Made by a program: the position numbers and the translations under genes
Notes under the pieces: model-generated
Seen by the model: only the letters and a program-made list of their open reading frames with translations
Told to the model about the DNA's origin: nothing
The model's database searches: none
Shown: positions 1 to 8,421 of the stretch, one piece after another
Numbering within the stretch: the stretch's first letter is position 1
Layout of the letters: the number at the start of each line of letters is the position of its first letter
DNA from: Nocardioides glacieisoli
GTDB lineage: Bacteria > Actinomycetota > Actinomycetes > Propionibacteriales > Nocardioidaceae
Length of the DNA stretch: 64,000 nucleotides
Assembly (NCBI RefSeq): GCF_004137245.1
Contig: NZ_SDWS01000001.1
Location: forward strand, 1-64,000
Reading direction: 5' to 3'

Positions 1-582
1 AGAATGATCAGGAACAACAACAGCTTCGGCAAGAACTCCGTGATCGTGCTCAGGCCGTCTTTCAGGCCGTCCTTCAGTGTCTCTCCCATGAGTTTTCCCT
101 TCCAGAAGTGCACGAACCGACCAGCAGTCGCGACCGGTTCGGGTAAGACCACACCCGTGGCTTACGTCGTAAACAAACCACGGCCGGTGGACGTGTGGCT
201 ACACCCCTTTAGGTCGAGCAACGACAACAGACTGGAGGTCCGTGTTGTCGATGCCCGAATCCTTGACCTGCCGATCGACGAGTTCATGGACGTGCTGAGC
301 ACCGACGACTGCATCGCGTTTGAATCCGGTCCGTTGACTGAGCCCAAGCCCCTTCGCCACGCAGCCAGCGCCCCTCCATGGCGCCTGAGGCGTGCGTCGG
401 AAGGGGAACCCCGACTGGGAAACGACCAGCTGGGACCGAGGAACTGTGCGATCTGGTCCCACAAGTCCTGTCCGCGGCCCATCGCCGGGCAGGGGGGCCG
501 TGCGGGTGCCTGACGCCTTCTGAGCTAGGCGCAGAGCCCGCCCGGAACGCGGCGGAATGTGGCACGTTCGGCCGCGTCGCTG

Positions 583-903
583 TCACTCAAGTTCGCTGGT
601 CGGTACTTCCTCGACGGGACGTCTTGTGCGTCTCGGTGTCCCGCGTTCCCACCAGTCGATCGGCGGAGCTCCATGCAGCTGGCCCGCGGTCACCTGGACG
701 TTGCCGACGTTGCAGAACTTCCAGAGTTCTTTCGCGGCGCGTGAGTACTGGAACAGGACCTCGTCGACGCCGAAGACCTTGAGTTCGTCGCTGCGGAACC
801 GGTCAATCGCCTCTGCTACGTGCGCCACGAGTTCGGCGAGCTCCGCCTCGTGGTAGGCCGCCACCGCCTCGCGAGCTTGCTGGCGATCTGACTTCTGGGA
901 CAC
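583..903 (-). CDS. Hypothetical protein, 106 aa
   Basis: I do not recognise this family. The product is hydrophilic and helical at the N-terminus (acidic, Ala/Glu-rich, about residues 1-50), then carries an aromatic, Cys-containing segment (LWKFCNVGNVQ, about 62-72) and an Arg-rich tail. The GTG start at 903 and GC-biased third positions support coding, while overlapping plus-strand ORFs are irregular. It has no signal peptide or membrane segment. It stands alone, diverging from the lipoprotein gene at 1015, in a region of lower gene density that looks acquired. Confidence 0.55.
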   Translation of the reverse strand: MSQKSDRQQAREAVAAYHEAELAELVAHVAEAIDRFRSDELKVFGVDEVLFQYSRAAKELWKFCNVGNVQVTAGQLHGAPPIDWWERGTPRRTRRPVEEVPTSELE

Positions 904-1014
904 GAACTGAGGCTAGTGCGGATCGCCGAACGAGAGAATGCGTGCACTCATCGCGGCAGATCCGGGCGTCTCGTCGCAGCGGAGCCGGTTGTGTGTCGGC
1001 GTCGTCTCAGTGGC

Positions 1015-1419
1015 ATGGAGCGACCGCATACTGACCGGGTGAGGACCAGTCTGCTCCTGCTCGTCAGCGTCGTGGCGACTGGCTGTTCCCAGGCTGGTAC
1101 GCAGTCGTCGGCGGATTGTCCCGATCAGGTTCGAGTCGAGGACGTCGTCTACACGTCGTGGGGGCAGACCGAACGACCGGCAAACTCACACGCCAAGGCG
1201 GATCAGGCCGAGTGTGACGACGCAGGAGAGAGCCCCAACGGTTCAGTGTTTCCGGACGACCCCGTCCAGGTCCGGACTTGGACTTTCGAGGGGTATCCCC
1301 CTGAGATGGTCCTTGGCATCCGGTACGACACCAACGCTCTTGGGGTCTTCATCGCCGACACCGTGCCGGTCGAGGAACGCGAGCGCATCTACGAAGACCT
1401 GTCCGGCGCGCAACCCTGA
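1015..1419 (+). CDS. Putative lipoprotein, DUF6281-like
   Basis: Predicted exported lipoprotein of 134 aa and unknown function. From ATG 1015 there is a short basic start, a hydrophobic stretch (about residues 11-22) and a lipobox-type site VATGC, so Cys24 would be lipidated. After a Ser/Gln linker comes a small Cys-containing domain with the pattern C-x5-V-x3-V-Y, resembling the DUF6281 lipoproteins I know from actinobacteria; that family name is tentative. A related but shortened gene lies on the other side of the transposase at 3497-3709. An upstream in-frame start at 916 would bury the signal peptide, so 1015 is preferred. Confidence 0.6.
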   Translation: MERPHTDRVRTSLLLLVSVVATGCSQAGTQSSADCPDQVRVEDVVYTSWGQTERPANSHAKADQAECDDAGESPNGSVFPDDPVQVRTWTFEGYPPEMVLGIRYDTNALGVFIADTVPVEERERIYEDLSGAQP

Positions 1420-1726
1420 CGAACTCATCTCGGCATGAGCGTGCCCTCGTCGTGGCAGATCAGGGCGTTGTCACGCGCCGCGCCCAGTCGTGTAGCAGGA
1501 CTATGTCGTTGGCTTCCGGATTGTCTCCCAGTCGCCGGGTCCCGTTCCTTCAAGCACGTAAGTTCCGCGCCACTCAGAGCCCGTGACCGCAATCGCCACG
1601 TCTGGCTCTACCCCGACGACCCGGTAGACCGACACCTGATCCACGGCATCGCCATCGCAGCCAACCACATCACCGCCACCGAGACTTGTCTCCGAGGAAT
1701 CGTCAAGACCTGTGGATCGGTGAGTT
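1420..1726. other. Intergenic, no gene supported
   Basis: No ORF here has convincing codon use or a recognisable domain. At 1435-1452 there is a sequence (ATGAGCG followed by a CC-TC-rich stretch) that weakly resembles the outward-reading repeat beside the transposase at 3473-3491, so this could contain the left end of the insertion element. The match is about 11 of 18 bases ungapped and is not strong. Confidence 0.4.
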
Positions 1727-2134
1727 CTACGGGTTGCTCGCGGTGAGCTCGACCTCGTAGCCGTCGGTGTTCGATAGGTAGGCGGCGTAGGTCTGCGGGC
1801 CGCCGGCGTGGGGGTGCTTGTCGGCGAACATGAGTGCCCAACCGTTCTCGGCGGCTGCCGCGGTGAGTGCGTCGACGCGGTGCTGGTCGCCGGCGTGGAA
1901 GGCCAGGTGGTTGAGTCCGGGGCGCTTCCGGTCGTGAGGTTCCTCGAGCATGTCGGGCGACTGCTCGATCACGATGTAGGTGCCCGTGAGCCGCCAACTG
2001 CGTCCGCCGGTCCATTCTTGAAAGGGCTGGTAGCCCAGCTCGGTGAGCAGCCATCCCCACTCCGCGGCGGCGCGGTCGATGTCGGGGACCCACAACTCGA
2101 TGTGGTGGATGCCTCCGGTCGGTGCCTGGCTCAC
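1727..2134 (-). CDS. VOC (glyoxalase/bleomycin-resistance) family protein
   Basis: A 135-aa single-unit vicinal-oxygen-chelate protein. It starts GGIHHIELWVPDIDRAAAEWGWLL, the usual beta-alpha entry of the fold with the first metal-ligand His, and ends with the SNTDGYEVEL motif carrying the terminal Glu ligand. NHLAFH in the middle is the second-half His. The substrate cannot be told. The GTG start at 2134 overlaps the TGA of the transposase gene (GTGA), so the two are probably co-translated. A VOC gene translationally coupled to an IS256-type transposase is odd: either a passenger gene or a host gene captured at the element end. Confidence 0.85.
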   Translation of the reverse strand: MSQAPTGGIHHIELWVPDIDRAAAEWGWLLTELGYQPFQEWTGGRSWRLTGTYIVIEQSPDMLEEPHDRKRPGLNHLAFHAGDQHRVDALTAAAAENGWALMFADKHPHAGGPQTYAAYLSNTDGYEVELTASNP

Positions 2135-3402
2135 GCGGCCGCTCCCTTCTCGTCGTCGTCACGTTCGACGAGTTTGCCTTTCTTGAAGGTCGCGCCCGCG
2201 CGGACCAGCGCGACCAGGTGCGGTGCGTTGACTGCGCGCCACCGGGCTTGCGCGGACTCGATGAGCTTGAACGCCATGGCCACCCCGGCGGCCCGGGATC
2301 CGGGGCCCTTGGTGACCCGCTGACGAAGCCGGACCGTTGCGAAGGTCGACTCAATCGGGTTGGTCGTGCGGAGGTGGATCCAGTGCTCGGCCGGGTAGTC
2401 GTAGAACGCCAGGAGCACGTCGAGGTCGTCGGTGATCTTCGCGGCCACCTTGGGCCACTTGGTGCCGTACTCGGCTGCGAACGCCTTCGCCGCTGCCTTC
2501 GCGTGGTCCTTGTCCTCGGCGTTCCAGATCTCGGCCAGTGCGGCCTTCGCTCCGGGCTGGGCCGACTTGGGCAGAGCGTTGAGGACGTTGGCGATCTTGT
2601 GGAACCAACACCGCTGCTCCCGGGCCTCGGGGAACACCTCGCGGACCGCGGCCCAGAACCCGAGCGCTCCGTCGCCGACCGCGAGGACCGGGGCGCGCAT
2701 CCCACGTCGCTTGCAAGACCGGAGCAGGTCGAGCCAGGATTCGGTCGACTCGCGGTGTCCGTCGTCGAGCGCGATCAGTTCCTTCGAACCGTCGGCCCGC
2801 ACGCCGATCATCACCAGCAGGCACACCTTGTCCTGCTCCAGGCGGACCTTGAGGTGGATCCCGTCGACCCACACGTACACGTAGTCGGTCTCGGCCAGCG
2901 AGCGCTTGTTGAACGCGACTGCCTCGTCTTGCCAGTCCTTCGTCAAGCGAGTGATCGTGGCTGCGGACAGGCCCGCGCCGGAGCCGAGGAACTGGGTCAG
3001 CGCGGGACCGAAGTCGCCGCTGGACAAGCCGTGCAGGTACAGCAGCGGCAACACCTCGGCGACCTTCGGTGACTTCCTCGCCCAAGCCGGCAGGATCGCC
3101 GAAGCGAACCGCTCCCGCTGCCCGGTGGTCGGGTCGACGCGCTTGTCGTTCACCCGCGGCGCACGCACCGGGATCGCGCCCGCCGCCGTGGTCACCTCCC
3201 GCGGCTCGTGATGACCGTTACGAACCACCAGCCGCCGACCCGCCTCGTCGACCTCATCGGCGAACGCCTCGACGTAGGCGGCGACCTCGGCCTGCAACGC
3301 GACGGCAAGCATCTGCCGAGCGCCGTCGCGGACGATCTCATCAAGCAGCGACCCACCGGCCGACTCGTTGGACGCCTCGACGTCGTGGACTACCTTGAGC
3401 AT
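2131..3402 (-). mobile_element. IS256-family (Mutator-type) transposase
   Basis: Full-length 423-aa transposase that cuts and pastes its own element through a DDE RNase-H-like domain. Visible catalytic positions are Asp180 (VWVDGIH), Asp244 (AVGDGALGFW) and Glu351 (TNPIEST), with the family motif CWFHKIANVLN between the second Asp and the Glu. The N-terminal 100 residues form the helical DNA-binding part. ATG 3402 lies directly after one arm of a 15-bp perfect inverted repeat (3404-3418 with 3473-3487). The reading frame is intact, so the element may be active. No clear pair of terminal inverted repeats or target duplication could be fixed by eye. Confidence 0.93.
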
Positions 3403-3403
3403 G

Positions 3404-3487
3404 AGCGCACCTTCCCGAACCAGCGCGCCAACGCCGGTTCCTGATCAGAGTTCTGTGACTACGAGATCTTCCTCGGGAAGGTGCGCT
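3404..3487. repeat. 15-bp perfect inverted repeat upstream of the transposase
   Basis: Arms AGCGCACCTTCCCGA (3404-3418) and its exact complement (3473-3487), separated by 54 nt. One arm abuts the transposase start codon. It may be the terminal repeat plus an internal copy, or a hairpin that sequesters the start of transcripts entering from outside, a known way of damping transposase expression in other IS families. Confidence 0.75.
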
Positions 3488-3496
3488 TCATCGCGT

Positions 3497-3709
3497 TCAC
3501 CCGCCGAGGGCCATCCACAGGTTCTGATCATTGCTCCTTGTCTCCTCCGCCTCGGCGGAAGCCTTCACCAGGTTGTGAGTGCGGTATGTCGAGCCCTGAT
3601 ATTCGATCCGCGCATTGCAGTCTCCATCGCTCGCCGAGTCGCCGCTGCCGCAAGCGGTGAGAGCAATAACCACCCCAAAACCCGTTAGGGCAATCGCGAC
3701 ATGCCTCAC
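3497..3709 (-). pseudogene. Truncated lipoprotein gene next to the IS end
   Basis: From GTG 3709 (or 3718) the product begins RHVAIAL, a hydrophobic signal segment and a lipobox LTAC, then GSGDSASDGDC and IEYQGSTYRTHNLV, matching the start of the lipoprotein at 1015-1419 (Cys, short linker, Cys, then V/I-x-Y-x-G/W pattern). It stops after about 70 aa, where sequence next to the transposase is reached, whereas the related gene continues for about 45 more residues. I read it as a member of the same family cut by the insertion; no matching 3' half is present in the window. Confidence 0.6.
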
Positions 3710-3838
3710 GTGTTCCACCCTTCGTCCGGTCACGATCCTAGGGACCCTACACACACGCTCATCGGCAGATGCGGTAAGTCGCACGCGCGCCGACAGGCGG
3801 CGCTTCGGGCGTGTCTCCGGTGCGGTTCGTTCCACGCG
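3710..3838. other. Intergenic, lipoprotein-gene promoter region
   Basis: 129 bp between the HTH gene and the truncated lipoprotein gene, both on the minus strand. It must hold the promoter of the lipoprotein gene, but I see no clear -35/-10 pair or repeat. Confidence 0.3.
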
Positions 3839-4234
3839 TCACTCGACAGCTGAGAGCTCGGTCTGCCGCAGGCGGCCGATCCATTCTGTGACATCGACCG
3901 GTCGCCACCGAAGGTGTTTGCCGACCTTGCTCGCCGGTGGTCCGTACCCGGACTTCCGCCATCCGTAGACCGTGTCCTTGGAGACGCCGAGGTAGTGAGC
4001 GACCTCGGCGATGGACCATAGGCGTTCGTTGTCGTTGGAGGTTGCCGGAACTGTTCTCGGACCCGACTCGGGAGTGTGAACTGGGTCGCTGCCTTGAGGA
4101 CCATGTCTTTCGTAGGCCGCTCGCGCTCGCGTGCTGGCTGACGAGCTGCTGGTCTCGCGGGTGTCGCCGTCGCCTTCGATTGCCTCGAATGGCCACAGCT
4201 CGAGTTGATCGCTGTCGTCTCGTTCGCTGGCCAC
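3839..4234 (-). CDS. Excisionase-like helix-turn-helix protein
   Basis: 131 aa from GTG 4234, chosen because of an upstream purine-rich GAGGGGAT. The N-terminal 70 residues are low-complexity Ser/Glu-rich. The C-terminal 55 residues are a winged-helix domain of the excisionase/MerR type: LWSIAEVAHYLGVSKDTVYGWRKSG followed by the wing segment PPASKVGKHLRWRPVDVTEWI. Such proteins set the direction of site-specific recombination or act as small repressors in mobile elements. It sits 126 bp downstream of a zinc-ribbon gene on the same strand, a pairing typical of accessory elements. No integrase lies next to it. Confidence 0.8.
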   Translation of the reverse strand: MASERDDSDQLELWPFEAIEGDGDTRETSSSSASTRARAAYERHGPQGSDPVHTPESGPRTVPATSNDNERLWSIAEVAHYLGVSKDTVYGWRKSGYGPPASKVGKHLRWRPVDVTEWIGRLRQTELSAVE

Positions 4235-4359
4235 AGGGATCCCCTCACGTCTAGGACGACGCCTTGGCGCGATCGTCCGGTCACTGACAGACAGCCACCG
4301 CCTCTGGCTGACAACGGACAATCTCCGCCGAGATCGAGGTTCAACGACTAGCCGACATC

Positions 4360-4815
4360 TCAGCCTTCGCCGTTCCTGACTGCGAGGAGCGCGGTCTGCA
4401 CGTCTGCGTACGCGGGTCGATCCAGGACGCCATCGCGCGAGGCCCTCCGGACGACATCGAGCACCGATGCGATGGCGGTTGGGTCCTCCAGGACGGCAAC
4501 GATGCACGCGTCCAGGTCGTGCGTCTGCGGCAGTGGCTTGCTCGGCTCGGCCGACTTGCTTGACTCGGGCGGGCTCGGTGGGGGAGAGGCCGTATCGTCG
4601 GACGCCAACAAGCGCGCGCGGTAGGCGCGCTGGCGACATGCGTTGGAGCACCAGATCCGTCGGCGACCGCGTGGGCCGGCTCCGGGCACTCGTGTAGCGA
4701 GAGGTCGCCCGCAGCCCGGACACGGCGCCGGTGGATTCGCCTCCAGCCACGCCAGTCCCAGGCGGTCGTCACGAGCCCGCGCAGCCCGCTCGAGGCGCTG
4801 GTTCCGATTCGACAT
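4360..4815 (-). CDS. Zinc-ribbon hypothetical protein
   Basis: 151 aa from ATG 4815 (MSNRNQRLERAARARDD). An early CPGCGRPL and a later WCSNACRQRAYR supply two Cys pairs for one zinc site, the CxxC...CxxxC pattern of small DNA-associated proteins often seen in actinobacterial phage and island genes. The C-terminal half is acidic/Ser-Pro rich, then helical. Function unknown; probable DNA binding. The start is preferred over codons further upstream because a helical basic N-terminus begins here. It probably shares a transcript with the HTH gene downstream. Confidence 0.65.
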   Translation of the reverse strand: MSNRNQRLERAARARDDRLGLAWLEANPPAPCPGCGRPLATRVPGAGPRGRRRIWCSNACRQRAYRARLLASDDTASPPPSPPESSKSAEPSKPLPQTHDLDACIVAVLEDPTAIASVLDVVRRASRDGVLDRPAYADVQTALLAVRNGEG

Positions 4816-5298
4816 GCCTCTGGATGCTACGCCTGGCGCGTTACGAAACGTTACGCCAGAACCGAGAATGCATGGGGTGCGAGGTACTTGGTGAGCGGTT
4901 GGAGAACCTGTATGTGCGTGCTGATTGCATGGAAGGGCGGCCGATCGAGGTAGCTCGTCGAGCCGCATACACCCACGAGGGCACGATTCGTGCTCACAGT
5001 GTCTGGCAGGGCGAGCGTCACGACGTGCTGGTCATGCTGCGCTTCCCCTCGAGTGGTCGCGATGAGCCGCCGAGCATCGGCCGAGCGGCTGGAGTTCGCG
5101 ACATCCCTAGCAGTTGCCCGAACGTCTGCCAGCCGCTTCGGACCCATGCTCGCCCCGGGGTGTTGCCGCCTCGTTGGCGCGGAGTTCACGTGAGGTTCTC
5201 GCCCGCCCCGTTGGCTTCCTATGTATTCCCGCGGCCGGTGAAGGTCGCGCAATCCTTGGCTGGCTCGGGCCCGGTCGCCGACTCAAGGACTGTCGAAA
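4816..5298. other. Intergenic, about 480 bp
   Basis: No convincing gene. Near the zinc-ribbon start, at about 4829-4855, outer arms CTGGCG/CGCCAG enclose two direct copies of GTTACG, a possible operator. The rest is probably promoter and 5' region of the LTD protein gene at 5299. Confidence 0.4.
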
Positions 5299-8200
5299 GT
5301 GTCTCTCCAACGTCGTGCCGTGGCCGCTGCTGTGGTCACCACCCTTGGGATCGCCTCCCTCTCCCTCACTGCGCCTGCTTCCGCCGCCGACCCGGCCGGC
5401 GCAGCCGGCACCGTCGTCATCAACGAGGTCAGCTCGAACGGGTTCGCCGGGGGTGACTTCATTGAGCTCTACAACAAGAGCAGCACGACGATCGACCTGA
5501 CCGGCTACCACCTCAAGGACAACGCGCCCCTCGTCGAGGACGACATCCCGCTCGTCGGGAAGATCCCTCCGCAGGGCTACGTCGTCATCTACACCAGCTC
5601 CCCGTCCTCGGGCCCCAAGTCGTTCGGGCTGGGCAGCGCGGATGAGGCCAACCTGATCTCTCCCGACGGGCTGACCACGGTCGACTCCTACGGCTGGACG
5701 TCGCACCGCACCCCGAGCTGGGGCCGTACACCGGACGCGACAGGCGAGTTCGCGGCGACGACGTCCCCGACACCGGGCGGCCCCAACACGCTGGGCAGTA
5801 CTGCCGAGGCTCAGGTCACCATCAACGAGGTGTTCACAGACGGTGCCGGCACGAGTGCCCCAGGCCTGCACGACTACGTCGAGATCTACAACGGCGGCTC
5901 GACGCCGATCGACCTCAGCGGTTGGTACGTCACCGACGGCGCCGGCACCCCGACGCCGGCTGACCGGGTCACCCTGGGGGGCGCGACCGCCGTCCTTCCG
6001 GCCGCCCGCTACCTCGCCGTCGAGACCGAACTGACCGACGCCGAGATTCCCGCCGGTTTCACCTACCTGCCGGTGAGCAACGGGACCAAGTCCGGCTTCG
6101 GACTCAACAAGCTCGATTGGGTGTTCTTGTACAAGCCTGACGGGACGCTGGTCGCGACGACGTTCAAGGGCGTGCTCCCCGACGAGCACGCCAACACCTG
6201 GTCGAGAGTGACGTCAGGCACCGGCCTGTGGAAGAACGGCGCCGACCAGACGCCGGGTGCGATCAACACCTTCCCCGGGGGAGGAGTCGAGACGCCGCCG
6301 CTGGACCCGAATTGGGACGACATCGAGATCAACGAGATCGCTTCGCTCAATGCCGACGACGAGGGCAACCCCGGGTTCGGTGACGCCGTCGAGCTCGTCA
6401 ACACCGGTGACACGGCCGTCACCATCGAGGGCTGGTACCAGACCGACAGCGGGGCTGCCTCTGGTGCAGAGCCACTGCCCCTCGCTGAGCTCAAAGTCTG
6501 GGACGGCGACAGCCTCGAGCCGGCCGCGGACTTCGTGGTCCCTGCCGGTGGCTACGTCGCGTTCACCTCGACAAAGGGCCTCTCGGGCGAGGGCGACTCG
6601 GTCAAGATCTATGGCCCGGGCGCCGAAGCCGGCGTACGCCAGCTCGTCGACCAGGCGTCGTACGGCGACGGCGATGCGGGTGTCTCGGACAACTACGAGT
6701 CCGACTCGGTCGCGTTCGCGGCCTGCCCAGACGGCTCCGACGAGTTCTGGCGAGTCACCGAGAACAGCTTCGGCCAGGACAACACTGCATCGTGCGCCAC
6801 CAAGTCGCGTCGTCTCGACTCCTCGGTCGTGCTCAACGAGGTGTCCAACAGCGCAGGCAAGGCCGAGCTGCTCAACACCGGCGACGCCGCGGTCGACATT
6901 GCCGGGTGGCAGCTCGTCGACGCCGACGGGAACGTCGTCCACACGGTTCCGGACGGTACGTCGATCGAGCCCGGCGCGTTCTACCTCGCCGAAGGCATCG
7001 TCGGACTGGACAGCGCCGACTCGGTGACCCTCCGCCGCGCCACCGACGGCGCCGCCGTGGTTGCGCACACCTGGTTCGAGGACGGCATCGCGTCGTACAG
7101 CCGCTGTGAGCTGTTCGGAGACATCGCCTACGTCGAGACTCCGCTAGCGACCTGGGGGGCTGCCAACTCCTGCCCGAGCCTGGACCCCCAGCCGTGGTTG
7201 GGGGGCGCGGACGTCGTCACCGTCGATGAGGTGAACGGCTTCGGCGATGGCGACGGCAACGGCGAAGGCGACGTGTCCGGCGCGACGTTCGACCCGAAGC
7301 ATCCGGGCATCCTGTGGGTCGTGCAGAACAAGAACACCTTGCACAAGATGCACAAGGTCGGTGACGTGTACGTCGCGGTCGACGGCTGGGTCGGGGGCAA
7401 GAAGCTGCACTTCGCCGACGGCACGGGCGCGCTCGACTCCGAGGGCGTCACCGTCGCACCTGACGGGTCGCTGTACATCACCTCCGAGCGCGACAACGAC
7501 AACAGCGACGTGTCGTACAACAAGATCGCCCGCTTCATCGTCAGCGACGTGACCCAGGCGACCACCGACCTGACCGCCGTCGAGGAGTGGGACGTCAACG
7601 GGTTCGTCGTCACCGGCACCAACCTCGGCCTGGAGGGCATCACCTATGTGCCCGACGCGTTCCTGGTCGCCGCCAAGTGGGAGGTCGGTGGCTCGTTGTA
7701 CCGGGCGAGCACCTACCCGACTTCGGGGCTCTTCGTGACCGCAGTCGAGGGCACAGGGGACCTGCACTTCTTCTCGCTGCGCTCTGGGCGTGCGCCGATG
7801 GAGGTGAAGGTGGAGTCGTCCGGCTTCCCCTTCTCGATGGATGTGACCTACGACGCCGACAGGGGCGTCCTCTGGTCACTGTGCGACGACAGCTGCGGCG
7901 GGATCTACAACGTCCTCTCGGTCGTAGACGGAGACTTCACGGTCGAGACGTCGTACGCACGTCCCGCCGGAATGTCGAACCTCAACAACGAGGGCATGGC
8001 GATCGCCCCCGACTCGACCTGCGCTGCCGGGACGAAAGAGGTCATCTGGGCAGACGACGGCGACACCGACGGCTTCTCCCTGCGGGCAGGCACCCTGCCG
8101 TGCGTGGACGAGTTCCTGGTCGCGGCACTGCCCGAGATCAGCGGCTCCGCTGTCGTGGGCCAGACCCTGACCGCGGTTGCTCCACAGCTCGACCCTGCCG

Positions 8201-8397
8201 CCGAGGAGATCACCTACACCTGGTTTGCCGACGGTAGCGCCATTGCCGGTGCGACAGGCTCGACCCTCGTCCTCCAGCCGAGCCACCTCGGCCAGCGGAT
8301 CTCGGTCACGGCGACCGTCGGCGCTCAGTACTACGAGACCCGCACTCTCCAGTCCGCGGAGACCAAGAAGGTGGCGAGGGCCAAGGGTAAGGCGTAG
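5299..8397 (+). CDS. Secreted multi-lamin-tail-domain protein with propeller domain
   Basis: 1,032 aa with a Sec signal peptide (basic MSLQRR, hydrophobic core, cleavage near ASA-A, about residue 30). Four lamin-tail-domain (LTD) units follow, each with a (V/I)xINE(V/I) or VLNEV entry strand and a [E/V]xYN or E-L-x-N-T-G strand: about 38-150, 170-335, 340-500 and 507-630. Residues about 637-945 form a propeller-like domain of the SdiA-regulated/esterase-like type (FDPKHPGILWVVQNKN, EGVTVAPDGSLYITSE, NEGMAIAPDS). About 945-1030 is an Ig-like tail. LTDs are found in secreted nucleases and adhesive proteins, so a surface-binding role is likely; no catalytic residues are certain. GTG 5299 is in register with the signal peptide. 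Confidence 0.85.
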   Translation: MSLQRRAVAAAVVTTLGIASLSLTAPASAADPAGAAGTVVINEVSSNGFAGGDFIELYNKSSTTIDLTGYHLKDNAPLVEDDIPLVGKIPPQGYVVIYTSSPSSGPKSFGLGSADEANLISPDGLTTVDSYGWTSHRTPSWGRTPDATGEFAATTSPTPGGPNTLGSTAEAQVTINEVFTDGAGTSAPGLHDYVEIYNGGSTPIDLSGWYVTDGAGTPTPADRVTLGGATAVLPAARYLAVETELTDAEIPAGFTYLPVSNGTKSGFGLNKLDWVFLYKPDGTLVATTFKGVLPDEHANTWSRVTSGTGLWKNGADQTPGAINTFPGGGVETPPLDPNWDDIEINEIASLNADDEGNPGFGDAVELVNTGDTAVTIEGWYQTDSGAASGAEPLPLAELKVWDGDSLEPAADFVVPAGGYVAFTSTKGLSGEGDSVKIYGPGAEAGVRQLVDQASYGDGDAGVSDNYESDSVAFAACPDGSDEFWRVTENSFGQDNTASCATKSRRLDSSVVLNEVSNSAGKAELLNTGDAAVDIAGWQLVDADGNVVHTVPDGTSIEPGAFYLAEGIVGLDSADSVTLRRATDGAAVVAHTWFEDGIASYSRCELFGDIAYVETPLATWGAANSCPSLDPQPWLGGADVVTVDEVNGFGDGDGNGEGDVSGATFDPKHPGILWVVQNKNTLHKMHKVGDVYVAVDGWVGGKKLHFADGTGALDSEGVTVAPDGSLYITSERDNDNSDVSYNKIARFIVSDVTQATTDLTAVEEWDVNGFVVTGTNLGLEGITYVPDAFLVAAKWEVGGSLYRASTYPTSGLFVTAVEGTGDLHFFSLRSGRAPMEVKVESSGFPFSMDVTYDADRGVLWSLCDDSCGGIYNVLSVVDGDFTVETSYARPAGMSNLNNEGMAIAPDSTCAAGTKEVIWADDGDTDGFSLRAGTLPCVDEFLVAALPEISGSAVVGQTLTAVAPQLDPAAEEITYTWFADGSAIAGATGSTLVLQPSHLGQRISVTATVGAQYYETRTLQSAETKKVARAKGKA

Positions 8398-8421
8398 GCA
8401 AAACAGACCTAAGGTCGTGAC

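Noticed and set aside
4-513. Plus-strand ORF of 169 aa at the window edge
   Set aside because: The centre has fair codon use, but the start and end are low-complexity, several antisense ORFs overlap and no domain is recognisable. Left uncalled; it may be part of a decayed gene.
1435-1452. Left terminal inverted repeat of the IS256 element
   Set aside because: Only about 11 of 18 bases match the right-side repeat and no 8-9-bp target duplication could be aligned, so it is not called as an element end.
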